Positions 1 through 4,793 of a DNA stretch of 5,862 nucleotides are shown one piece after another. The position numbers and the translations under genes were made by a program. The notes under the pieces are model-generated. The model did not search any database, had not been told where the DNA came from, and saw nothing but the letters and a program-made list of their open reading frames with translations. Numbering within the stretch: position 1 is the first letter of the stretch; the number at the start of each line of letters is the position of its first letter. Origin of the DNA: Methanobrevibacter sp. (lineage in GTDB: Archaea > Methanobacteriota > Methanobacteria > Methanobacteriales > Methanobacteriaceae); the NCBI GenBank assembly GCA_009777005.1, contig WRMT01000196.1, positions 1 through 5,862 of the forward strand, in the 5' to 3' direction.

Positions 1-180
1 ATTTCCTTGTTTTTAATGTTAATTTTTATATAATTTCTTTAAATAATTTTTAAATAGCTAATATTTTTTAAATATTTTTTTAATAATAATCATATTTTTT
101 AATTTAAATTTAAAAGTATTATATTATTAAAAAATAATTTTTATTTGAAATTAATATTAATTTAATAAAAATAAGATTAT
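1..180. repeat. AT-rich direct repeat, left copy
   Basis: This stretch aligns along its length with 5450-5630 in the same orientation. Shared blocks include atttc(c)ttgtttt, tttctttaaataat, tagctaatatttttt and tttttaatttaaatttaaaa, in the same order and with similar spacing. The right copy lies downstream of an rpn-derived gene, so the left copy may be the 3' flank of another rpn unit just outside the window. The match begins at base 1, so the repeat may extend further left. There is no open reading frame of note. Confidence 0.65.
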
Positions 181-340
181 AGTAATATTTATATTATATT
201 TAAACTTTTTTAAAGAAAATAATTATATTAAATTTTATTTAATTTTTTAATAATGTGATATTATCATTATATTTTTATTTTGAATTTTGTGAAGATTTTT
301 TTTTGATGGTTAATTTTTAAGTAAGTTTGAAGTATTGTGA
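181..340. other. AT-rich spacer, no gene seen
   Basis: Almost only A and T, with stop codons in all frames. The only structure I see is a small palindrome at 256-266 (tgata/tatca arms). Nothing supports a gene here. Confidence 0.6.
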
Positions 341-427
341 AATTAATATTTTTTTATTACAGTAAATTTAAATAGTATTACACATAATTTATGTTTATTA
401 AAGAAAGTCATGTTGGATATACTGTGA
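322..427 (+). pseudogene. Decayed copy of an rpn promoter and gene start
   Basis: This segment matches the promoter and first codons of the intact rpn gene at about 3676-3781 with roughly 80% identity. It includes the same TATA box (367-374, TTTAAATA), the following agtattaca block, and a gtca(t/c)gttggata block that covers codons 5-9 of the intact gene. At the place of the rpn ATG (397) this copy reads ATT, and two bases are missing shortly after, which breaks the frame. An ATG at 391 opens only 14 codons. The copy is therefore dead as an rpn gene, although the TATA box is intact and might still drive transcription. The rest of the rpn sequence is missing. Confidence 0.6.
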
Positions 428-544
428 TGTCCTGAAAGGTTATTCATTGAGGATTATGAGATTGTTACTCCTTATAAATTAGATTTATATTTTATTTCTG
501 AAGAAATGATAAGGTTTAAATCTAAAATGACAAGACAAGAATAA
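428..544 (+). pseudogene. Short coding relic, unknown origin
   Basis: This is a 38-codon open stretch ending in TAA at 542-544, preceded directly by an in-frame TGA and lacking a start codon. It reads as protein-like (ERLFIEDYEIVTPYKLDLYF, then a charged tail) and is less AT-rich than its surroundings, which suggests former coding sequence. It follows the rpn start remnant but does not resemble the intact Rpn protein at this point, so a deletion or recombination has probably joined two different relics. I do not recognise the family. Confidence 0.25.
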
Positions 545-547
545 GAT

Positions 548-555
548 AAAAAAAA
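548..555 (-). terminator. Possible poly-T terminator of the 198-residue gene
   Basis: Eight A on the plus strand give a U8 tract on the minus-strand transcript, about 58 bases after the stop codon at 613-615. Archaeal transcription often ends at such tracts without a hairpin. In DNA this AT-rich such runs are common, so the call is weak. Confidence 0.3.
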
Positions 556-612
556 TTATTTATTAGTGTTTATACAGATAAATGAAATTAAAAAATTGAC
601 AATTATAAAATC

Positions 613-1209
613 TTAAAAATGACATTTTAAATTTTTTACAATAAATTCAGTTGTATTACACTTATTTCCCATACAAGAATTTTTCGAAGATTCATGTGAT
701 ATGTCTACTATTTCAAGCTTAAATTCGTATTTTTTCCCATCATCCTCATAACTATTTTTGTAGGATTTTTTACATAGTTTAAACTCTTCAATTTTAGATT
801 CTATCTGAAAAAATGAAATATATAAAGGTTCTACTTTTTTCTCTTTAATAGATTCTTTTAAAATTAGTTCTGAAAATTTTAATATAGAAACAAAAACATT
901 ATAATCATCAATATTTTTAATATAAAGATCATCGTTAATTTTTTTAAAGAAACTATCAAGCTTTTTTTTAACCCATTTAATATCATCCAAGTTAATTTCT
1001 GAATGATGATTATTATTTAAATCATTATTTAAAAGTTTATTCAAGGTTTTAAAATAAAATAAATGATAGTAATAAGATAATAATCTTGCATGTTTATTAA
1101 GACAATCTATAAATATTTCGGAGATTTTACCATCAAAATAACTATCTTTTTCAATGAGGTTTTTAAAATTTGATTTATCAAAAAATTTTTCTTCAACTTT
1201 ATCTAACAT
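613..1209 (-). CDS. Hypothetical soluble protein, 198 residues
   Basis: I do not recognise this protein. I place the start at the ATG at 1209 because a strong Shine-Dalgarno (AAAGGAGG, complement of 1220-1227) lies 10 bases before it. An in-frame GTG at 1245 would put that site inside the gene, so it is less likely. The protein is rich in Lys, Asn, Phe, Glu and Ile, seems mostly helical, and has no signal peptide or membrane segment. A central region (about residues 60-100) has an Asn/His-rich turn (LNNNHHSE) followed by a Lys-rich helix. The last 20 residues hold three cysteines (C179, C184, C196), possibly metal-binding or disulphide-forming, though the spacing fits no motif I know. It is a single gene with its own promoter region, separated from the next minus-strand gene by a MITE-like element. 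The good start site and long open frame in very AT-rich DNA make it likely to be real. Confidence 0.7.
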   Translation of the reverse strand: MLDKVEEKFFDKSNFKNLIEKDSYFDGKISEIFIDCLNKHARLLSYYYHLFYFKTLNKLLNNDLNNNHHSEINLDDIKWVKKKLDSFFKKINDDLYIKNIDDYNVFVSILKFSELILKESIKEKKVEPLYISFFQIESKIEEFKLCKKSYKNSYEDDGKKYEFKLEIVDISHESSKNSCMGNKCNTTEFIVKNLKCHF

Positions 1210-1257
1210 AAATAAAAAACCTCCTTTCCATTTTTTTACAATCACTTAACTTATTGT

Positions 1258-1265
1258 TTTAAATA
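1258..1265 (-). promoter_or_regulatory. Candidate archaeal TATA box for the 198-residue gene
   Basis: Read on the minus strand this is TATTTAAA within gcatatttaaaac. Centred near 1261, it would place the transcription start near 1235, giving a leader of about 25 bases that contains the Shine-Dalgarno. A second AT-rich candidate (ctataaaaa on the minus strand, about 1277-1285) lies upstream and cannot be excluded. Confidence 0.35.
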
Positions 1266-1350
1266 TGCAATAAAATTTTTTATAGTTATTAAAAAAATTA
1301 TTTTTTTATTTTATCAAAATTTTCACTGTCCTAAACAACTTACTAACAAA

Positions 1351-1358
1351 AATAATAT
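1351..1358. repeat. 8-bp direct repeat (target site duplication), left
   Basis: The octamer aataatat lies one base before the left end of the MITE-like element and recurs exactly at 1712-1719, next to the right end. In DNA this AT-rich a chance match is possible, but its placement at both ends supports a target site duplication. Confidence 0.5.
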
Positions 1359-1359
1359 A

Positions 1360-1453
1360 AGGGTCCTAGATTTTTGAGAAAAATTGGAGGTGTTTGACAG
1401 CTTATTTAATATGTTTTGAGCTCAAAATATATTTTGTCTGTAAAAGTACAAAT
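1360..1453. repeat. Left terminal inverted repeat of the MITE-like element
   Basis: The 94-base left arm pairs imperfectly with 1618-1711. It is best conserved at its outer end (AGGGTCCTAGATTTT) and its inner end (AAAAGTACAAAT, 1442-1453), with about two thirds identity overall by eye. Confidence 0.65.
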
Positions 1454-1617
1454 TGTATAATCTTTTAGAGAATAAATTCTAAAATTACCAGTGTAGATGC
1501 CAATAATAAAGAAAATTCACATACCTCAAAAATTGGTAAAAACTGACTTTTCGAAAACTGTTTTAAATCACAATCCACTGATTTTACTAAAACTTAATAA
1601 ACTTTAAAGTGAAATCC

Positions 1618-1711
1618 ATTTGTACTTTTAGAAATTCAATATAAACATATCTTGAAACATATAAAATAGCTTCTATGCCTCCTTCGTTTTTTCAGGAAAA
1701 TCTAGCACCCT
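1618..1711. repeat. Right terminal inverted repeat of the MITE-like element
   Basis: The 94-base right arm is the inverted partner of 1360-1453. It runs from ATTTGTACTTTT (1618-1629) to the outer end AAAATCTAGCACCCT (1697-1711) and is followed directly by the aataatat direct repeat. Confidence 0.65.
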
Positions 1712-1719
1712 AATAATAT
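1712..1719. repeat. 8-bp direct repeat (target site duplication), right
   Basis: This octamer, aataatat, directly follows the right terminal inverted repeat and is identical to 1351-1358. Confidence 0.5.
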
Positions 1720-1724
1720 CATGA

Positions 1725-2018
1725 AAAAATGAAGAGAAAATTTCACATCTAAAAAAAAGTTTACTAACATTAATCGCACCAAAAGAATTAAAAAAAAATT
1801 CAAAAGACATCTCAGCAAAAAACTTTTTAAAACTTCATAAATGCATAACTAAGTTTAAAATGTACTGTAGAAATAAAAAATGAAATTATTCATGCTTTTC
1901 AAGAAAAAAACTTGATGAAATTTTAAATAATCCTGAGCTTCCTTATAAAAAATTTATAAACTTTATTTCAATATTTCAGATTGTAATGACAATATTTGTC
2001 AAAAAATGTAATTCATAA
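1725..2018 (+). pseudogene. Possible decayed reading frame, unknown
   Basis: One plus-strand frame stays open for 97 codons except for a single TGA at 1881-1883, ending in TAA at 2016-2018. It has no good start codon. The two parts read as Lys-rich but protein-like text, for example KLDEILNNPELPYKKFINFI in the second part. Its last 43 bases overlap the 3' end of the minus-strand membrane protein gene, which argues against it being intact. It may be a relic of a gene that lay here before the flanking rearrangements, or chance. I do not recognise a family. Confidence 0.2.
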
Positions 2019-3082
2019 AAAATCTTCAATAATAACAATATTAATAAGGCATAATTCAGATGAATGAAAAAGTTGTAAAGATATATTTCATAACCCTCAT
2101 TATGCTTCGTTAATAAGTAAATTAAGAATGGGAGGATTGCAGCTATAATAAAAAGACTAGGAAAAGAAATTAATGTCACTTTAGTTACTAAATCTATCAC
2201 TGCATTATTCAGTATTTCTATAGAATAATAAGTTGATGTAAGTAATAAATAACTTAATAATATTGTAAACCAAGGTAGAACTGTTAATTTGAATTGAGGG
2301 CGTGTTTTATAATTCACATGCAGAATCAATTGATATTCTTGATTTTTTTCTTCAAGAACCCGTATATATTGTTGTAAATCATTGTAATCTTCACGATTAA
2401 ATATAATATTGGCTTTCCTGCGAGAATTATCCTTCTTCTTTATTACAATATCCTCAATATGGCAAAGATGATTAAAATTCTTTCTTTTTTCAGGAATTCT
2501 TAATTCGTATTCAAGAGTAAAAGAATCATTTAAAATCCTCATTCCTTTGGGAATTGTTATATGAAACTCTGGTTGGACATTTCTAGCTATTTTTAACCCA
2601 GTCTCATATTTTGGCCAAAAACATTCGCTAATTCTCAAAAATAAAATAAAAATATTTTTCTTTAATTTTTCATGAAGAATACCATCATTTTTAAATGGGG
2701 TGAAAAATCTTTTAAATAAAGTGCTGGTGGCATTGACAACATGTGTGTACCTTAATTCTACTTTAACATATCTTAAATCATTTGATTCTGAAGTTTTAGG
2801 AATTAAAGGCCACTCATCTAAAGAACCTAGTAACACTCTTAAAGTGTTATCTTCGAGAAATAAAAAAGATAATTCTGAATCATTAAGTCTGTTTTTTATG
2901 GAAACATCATTATATGTACATTTTTCAGGATTGTTTTTGATTTTTTTAAATGTATCAATGTCAAAATAATTTTTATTAGTTTTAATTTTTCTTACATCTC
3001 TAATGATTCTTAACTTTCGAGGACTCTTAACGTCTTCCACATGGAACCATGTTTGAACGACCTCAGTTTTATCATCACTCAT
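1976..3082 (-). CDS. Hypothetical membrane-anchored protein, 368 residues
   Basis: I do not recognise this family. The ATG start at 3082 is supported by AAAGGAG (complement of 3090-3096) seven bases upstream. Residues 1 to about 265 form a soluble domain with alternating hydrophobic and charged stretches that look beta-rich. This part has Trp residues at 12, 91 and 156, a basic patch near 21-35, and a Lys/Arg-rich stretch at about 213-224. The remaining 100 residues hold three likely membrane segments, at about 267-288, 302-325 and 337-358. There is no N-terminal signal peptide, so the large domain probably stays in the cytoplasm, anchored by the C-terminal bundle. This layout occurs in sensing or effector proteins of several defence systems, but no motif here proves such a role. 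The next minus-strand frame upstream is a small gene relic 77 bases away; the gene downstream lies beyond the MITE-like element. Confidence 0.75.
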   Translation of the reverse strand: MSDDKTEVVQTWFHVEDVKSPRKLRIIRDVRKIKTNKNYFDIDTFKKIKNNPEKCTYNDVSIKNRLNDSELSFLFLEDNTLRVLLGSLDEWPLIPKTSESNDLRYVKVELRYTHVVNATSTLFKRFFTPFKNDGILHEKLKKNIFILFLRISECFWPKYETGLKIARNVQPEFHITIPKGMRILNDSFTLEYELRIPEKRKNFNHLCHIEDIVIKKKDNSRRKANIIFNREDYNDLQQYIRVLEEKNQEYQLILHVNYKTRPQFKLTVLPWFTILLSYLLLTSTYYSIEILNNAVIDLVTKVTLISFPSLFIIAAILPFLIYLLTKHNEGYEIYLYNFFIHLNYALLILLLLKIFYELHFLTNIVITI

Positions 3083-3137
3083 CTTTTAACTCCTTTAAAG
3101 AATCATAGAAATATAATTAAATCATTTTTTGTAATTA

Positions 3138-3145
3138 ATTAAATA
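3138..3145 (-). promoter_or_regulatory. Candidate TATA box for the membrane protein gene
   Basis: On the minus strand this reads TATTTAAT within ctatttaattaatt. It would place the transcription start near 3115 and leave a leader of about 32 bases containing the Shine-Dalgarno. Surrounding DNA is very AT-rich, so other boxes are possible. Confidence 0.35.
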
Positions 3146-3159
3146 GTTTTTAATTAAAA

Positions 3160-3333
3160 TTACCTAATAATTTTTATAAATTCCTCTAATGAGGGTAATA
3201 ATTCTATTTTTCCATTCTTTTTTTGTTCTTGAAAATTTTCATAGTCATCATCTTCAATAAGGGATATTGCTTGAGATTTATCTCTTAAAGGCTCTGTTAA
3301 ATCTTCTCTAATTATACACAAAAATAAGACCTT
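3160..3333 (-). pseudogene. C-terminal relic of a small protein, possibly DUF2683-like
   Basis: A 57-codon open stretch ends in TAA (complement of 3160-3162) and is preceded by an in-frame TAG (3334-3336) with no ATG. A TTG near 3322 is the only possible internal start and has no convincing ribosome binding site. The translation is clearly protein-like and acidic; it includes LRDKSQAISLIEDDDYENFQ and ends in a Leu/Ile-rich helix. The (L/K)xDKSQAI segment recalls small archaeal DUF2683 proteins, which look like ribbon-helix-helix antitoxins, but that is recalled similarity and weak. The N-terminal part is missing or out of frame. Its position 77 bases before the membrane protein gene, in the same direction, suggests it once formed an operon with that gene. 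Confidence 0.4.
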
Positions 3334-3443
3334 CTATTACACATTTTTTTTTTTACAAATGATTATATTTAAGATTAAATTTATATTTAAAGTTAATTAT
3401 TATCTTGATTCTCCAAAAACTTTTTGGTTAAAAATCAATTCAT

Positions 3444-3641
3444 TTATTTTGTCCATAATTTTATTCTAAGCCATATCCTTACATAACTCCATCCACTGTT
3501 TTCAGTATCTTCTTGAATATGCATTGACATGGTTTTATGTTTATTATGAGAGAAAATAATTTCTATAAACTGTGTTGATTGTTTTCGATGATTTTTATAG
3601 TTAAGTAAAAGCCTTTCTTTTAGAAAAGTGTTTAGTCTCAA
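3444..3641 (-). pseudogene. Doubtful 65-residue frame, probably a gene relic
   Basis: This frame opens with an ATG at 3641 but lacks a Shine-Dalgarno or a well-placed TATA box. The product is basic and has an aromatic C-terminus (WSYVRIWLRIKLW). A frameshift near its end leads into another short protein-like stretch (MDKINELIFNQKVFGESR, complement of about 3405-3461). Together with the relic at 3160-3333 it could be the remains of one or two small minus-strand genes. I do not recognise it; chance is a fair alternative. Confidence 0.2.
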
Positions 3642-3720
3642 GATCCCACAACTTCAATCATCAGAGGTATTTTAATATGTTGGAATTGTTGTGAACTTAT
3701 TATTTTTTTATTACTATAAA

Positions 3721-3728
3721 TTTAAATA
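3721..3728 (+). promoter_or_regulatory. Archaeal TATA box of the rpn gene (leaderless)
   Basis: The sequence TTTAAATA is preceded by the purine-rich ataaa typical of a BRE. Its centre lies 26-27 bases before the ATG at 3751, so transcription should start at or next to the A of the start codon. No Shine-Dalgarno lies before the ATG, as expected for a leaderless message. The same box and its surroundings are kept in the decayed copy at 367-374. Confidence 0.75.
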
Positions 3729-3750
3729 GTATTACATATAATTTATTTTC

Positions 3751-4584
3751 ATGAAGAAAAAAGTCACGTTGGATAATTATGATATATTGAATGATTATCT
3801 ATTTTACAAATATTTTTGTGAGAGAGGTAATGAAATTCTGAGGAAAACTTTTTTAAAAGCTATTGAGGTCCCTGTTAAAGGTGATTTAAAAACTATAGAT
3901 CAAACATTGTATCCTCCAATAATTGAAAATAAAAAATGTATTTTAGACTACTTAGGAGAAACAGAAGACAGTTTAATAAATGTAGAAATGCAGCAAGAAA
4001 AAACAGGAGATTATTTTGAAAGAGTATTCTTTTATATGTGTGCATTAGTTTTTTTGAAAGGGGGAATGGATTATACTAAAATCAAAAAAGTATTTTTAAT
4101 ATCAATAGTTAACTTTAAGGTAAATGATTTCCCAGAGTATATACATAGATACAAGTTGATTAATATTCTAAGACCTGATGATGTATTTGTAGATAAAGCT
4201 AAAATCATCCTGGTTGAACTTAAAGAATTTAAAAAAATGGAAAAAGACTTAAACAAGAAAAAACACCAATATTTAACCTTTTTTGATAAAAGTTTAACTC
4301 ATGAAGAAAGAAAGGAGTTGGGAGAAATGGATGAAGGATTAAAAACTGCAGTTAATAAAATAGAAGAAGCTTTACAAGATGATACTGCAGTAATGCTTTA
4401 CCTCAGACGACGATATGATAAAATGGCAGAAGAAAATGAAAAAATAAGAACAGAGGAAAGAATAAAAGAAGAAAAGGAAAAAGAAGTAATTAAAGTAGCT
4501 AATAATTTGAAAAAGGCAGGTATTTCTCTTGAAGAAATAGCTAAAGCTACAGATTTAACCATTGAATTCCTTGAAAAATTATAA
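3751..4584 (+). CDS. rpn: Rpn-family PD-(D/E)XK nuclease (RpnL-like)
   Basis: This 277-residue protein belongs to the Rpn (recombination-promoting nuclease / putative transposase) family and has the usual length. The N-terminal part has D15YLFYKYF, matching the family's DxxFKxxF block. The nuclease core follows with D66 (ILDYLGE) and E79-M-Q81 (INVEMQ); the family has E-x-Q where many nucleases have E-x-K. Then come R91 in the YFERVFFYM helix and the VELKEF strand at 155-160. Residues from about 195 form a charged coiled-coil helix, and the protein ends in the family's small C-terminal motif (GISLEEIAKATDL, 257-269). In E. coli such proteins are toxic DNA endonucleases that promote recombination and protect against phage. 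All motifs are intact, so the enzyme is probably active. The ATG at 3751 is chosen because the TATA box fits a leaderless start there. A partial copy lies downstream. Confidence 0.85.
   Translation: MKKKVTLDNYDILNDYLFYKYFCERGNEILRKTFLKAIEVPVKGDLKTIDQTLYPPIIENKKCILDYLGETEDSLINVEMQQEKTGDYFERVFFYMCALVFLKGGMDYTKIKKVFLISIVNFKVNDFPEYIHRYKLINILRPDDVFVDKAKIILVELKEFKKMEKDLNKKKHQYLTFFDKSLTHEERKELGEMDEGLKTAVNKIEEALQDDTAVMLYLRRRYDKMAEENEKIRTEERIKEEKEKEVIKVANNLKKAGISLEEIAKATDLTIEFLEKL
4268..4277 (+). promoter_or_regulatory. Possible internal promoter before the RpnS-like start
   Basis: The sequence aatatttaac is TATA-like and would start transcription near 4298-4300, just before the internal Shine-Dalgarno at 4311. 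The same sequence is kept before the stand-alone copy (4737-4746). It lies inside coding sequence, so conservation may only reflect the duplication. Confidence 0.25.
4311..4317 (+). promoter_or_regulatory. Internal Shine-Dalgarno within rpn
   Basis: AAAGGAG lies nine bases before an in-frame ATG (4327). The rpn gene itself seems to need no such site, since its own start is leaderless. The site, spacing and ATG are all preserved in the downstream copy (4778-4784 and 4794), where the upstream coding frame is broken. Confidence 0.55.
4327..4584 (+). CDS. Putative internally translated RpnS-like protein, 85 residues
   Basis: This frame lies within the rpn gene and begins at codon 193 (ATG in GEMDEGL), with AAAGGAG nine bases upstream. 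The product would be the C-terminal domain alone. It has an acidic start, the block MLYLRRRYDKMAEENEK, a Lys/Glu-rich helix, and the terminal ISLEEIAKATDL motif. In enterobacteria the C-terminal part of Rpn is made separately as RpnS and blocks the toxic full-length RpnL. The internal site here fits that arrangement, and its survival as the head of the separate gene at 4794 supports real use. Separate translation is inferred, not shown. It would act in the cytoplasm as dimer partner or inhibitor of the nuclease. Confidence 0.5.
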   Translation: MDEGLKTAVNKIEEALQDDTAVMLYLRRRYDKMAEENEKIRTEERIKEEKEKEVIKVANNLKKAGISLEEIAKATDLTIEFLEKL

Positions 4585-4597
4585 ATGCTACTATCGC

Positions 4598-4615
4598 TTT
4601 TTTTCCTTTTTTTTT
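4598..4615 (+). terminator. Poly-T terminator after rpn
   Basis: Seven T, CC, then nine T follow the rpn stop codon by 13 bases. Such a U-rich tract is the usual archaeal intrinsic stop signal. Confidence 0.55.
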
Positions 4616-4648
4616 AAAGTTTAAAGATATATTAATTTTTAATTGTTC

Positions 4649-4719
4649 ATGTGATTAATTTTAATTAAAAAATTAGTTTAGTATTTATTTGAATTATTTG
4701 AGATTAAAATTAATCACAT
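4649..4719. repeat. 17-bp perfect inverted repeat at the duplication junction
   Basis: The arms atgtgattaattttaat (4649-4665) and attaaaattaatcacat (4703-4719) are exact reverse complements separated by 37 bases. The right arm ends exactly where similarity to the upstream gene begins (4719 aligns with 4250). The left arm lies in sequence homologous to the 3' flank of the downstream copy. The repeat therefore marks the breakpoint of the duplication; in RNA it would form a stable stem-loop between the two genes. Confidence 0.7.
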
Positions 4720-4736
4720 AAACAAGAAAAAACACC

Positions 4737-4746
4737 AATATTTAAC
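4737..4746 (+). promoter_or_regulatory. Candidate TATA box of the stand-alone RpnS-like gene
   Basis: The sequence aatatttaac would place the transcription start near 4768 and give a leader of about 25 bases that includes the Shine-Dalgarno at 4778-4784. It departs from the strong TTTAAATA box of rpn, so the promoter may be weak. Read-through from rpn is the alternative. Confidence 0.3.
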
Positions 4747-4777
4747 TTTTGATAAAAGGAATTGCTCATGAAAAAAG

Positions 4778-4784
4778 AAAGGAG
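4778..4784 (+). promoter_or_regulatory. Shine-Dalgarno deciding the start at 4794
   Basis: AAAGGAG lies nine bases before the ATG, identical in sequence and spacing to 4311-4317. It decides against the upstream TTG start. Confidence 0.6.
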
Positions 4785-4793
4785 TGGGGAAAA

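Larger units (their letters stand above)
1360..1711. mobile_element. MITE-like non-coding element, 352 bp
   Basis: The two ends are inverted copies of each other. The left end begins AGGGTCCTAGATTTT; the reverse complement of the right end begins AGGGTGCTAGATTTT (14 of 15 identical). The similarity continues inward through GAAAAA, GGAGG, AGCT(T)ATTT and ATATGTTT blocks to a shared AAAAGTACAAAT, reached after exactly 94 bases on both sides. The 8 bases aataatat lie beside both ends (1351-1358 and 1712-1719) and look like a target site duplication. The roughly 160-bp interior has no open frame of note, so the element cannot make a transposase and would need one from elsewhere. It would fold into a long imperfect hairpin. 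It sits between two minus-strand genes and interrupts neither. The parent transposon is not identifiable from this sequence. Confidence 0.7.

Noticed and set aside
1899..1915. Small hairpin tcaag-A7-cttga, a possible terminator for the membrane protein gene
   Set aside because: The five-base stem with the T run in its loop does not fit either a bacterial or an archaeal terminator.
2700..2969. Plus-strand open frame of 89 codons
   Set aside because: It lies wholly inside the minus-strand membrane protein gene, which has a strong start site; this is a shadow frame without a ribosome binding site.
3413..3427. Palindrome ccaaaaactttttgg
   Set aside because: It is not placed beside a promoter, and A/T-run palindromes arise easily here; no operator role can be supported.
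4071..4256. Minus-strand open frame of 61 codons
   Set aside because: It lies opposite the conserved part of the Rpn nuclease, whose motifs are clear; no start signal supports it.
4749..4793. TTG start giving a 153-residue version of the stand-alone protein
   Set aside because: It has no Shine-Dalgarno; the ATG at 4794 has one, and this stretch is frameshifted relative to the rpn protein.
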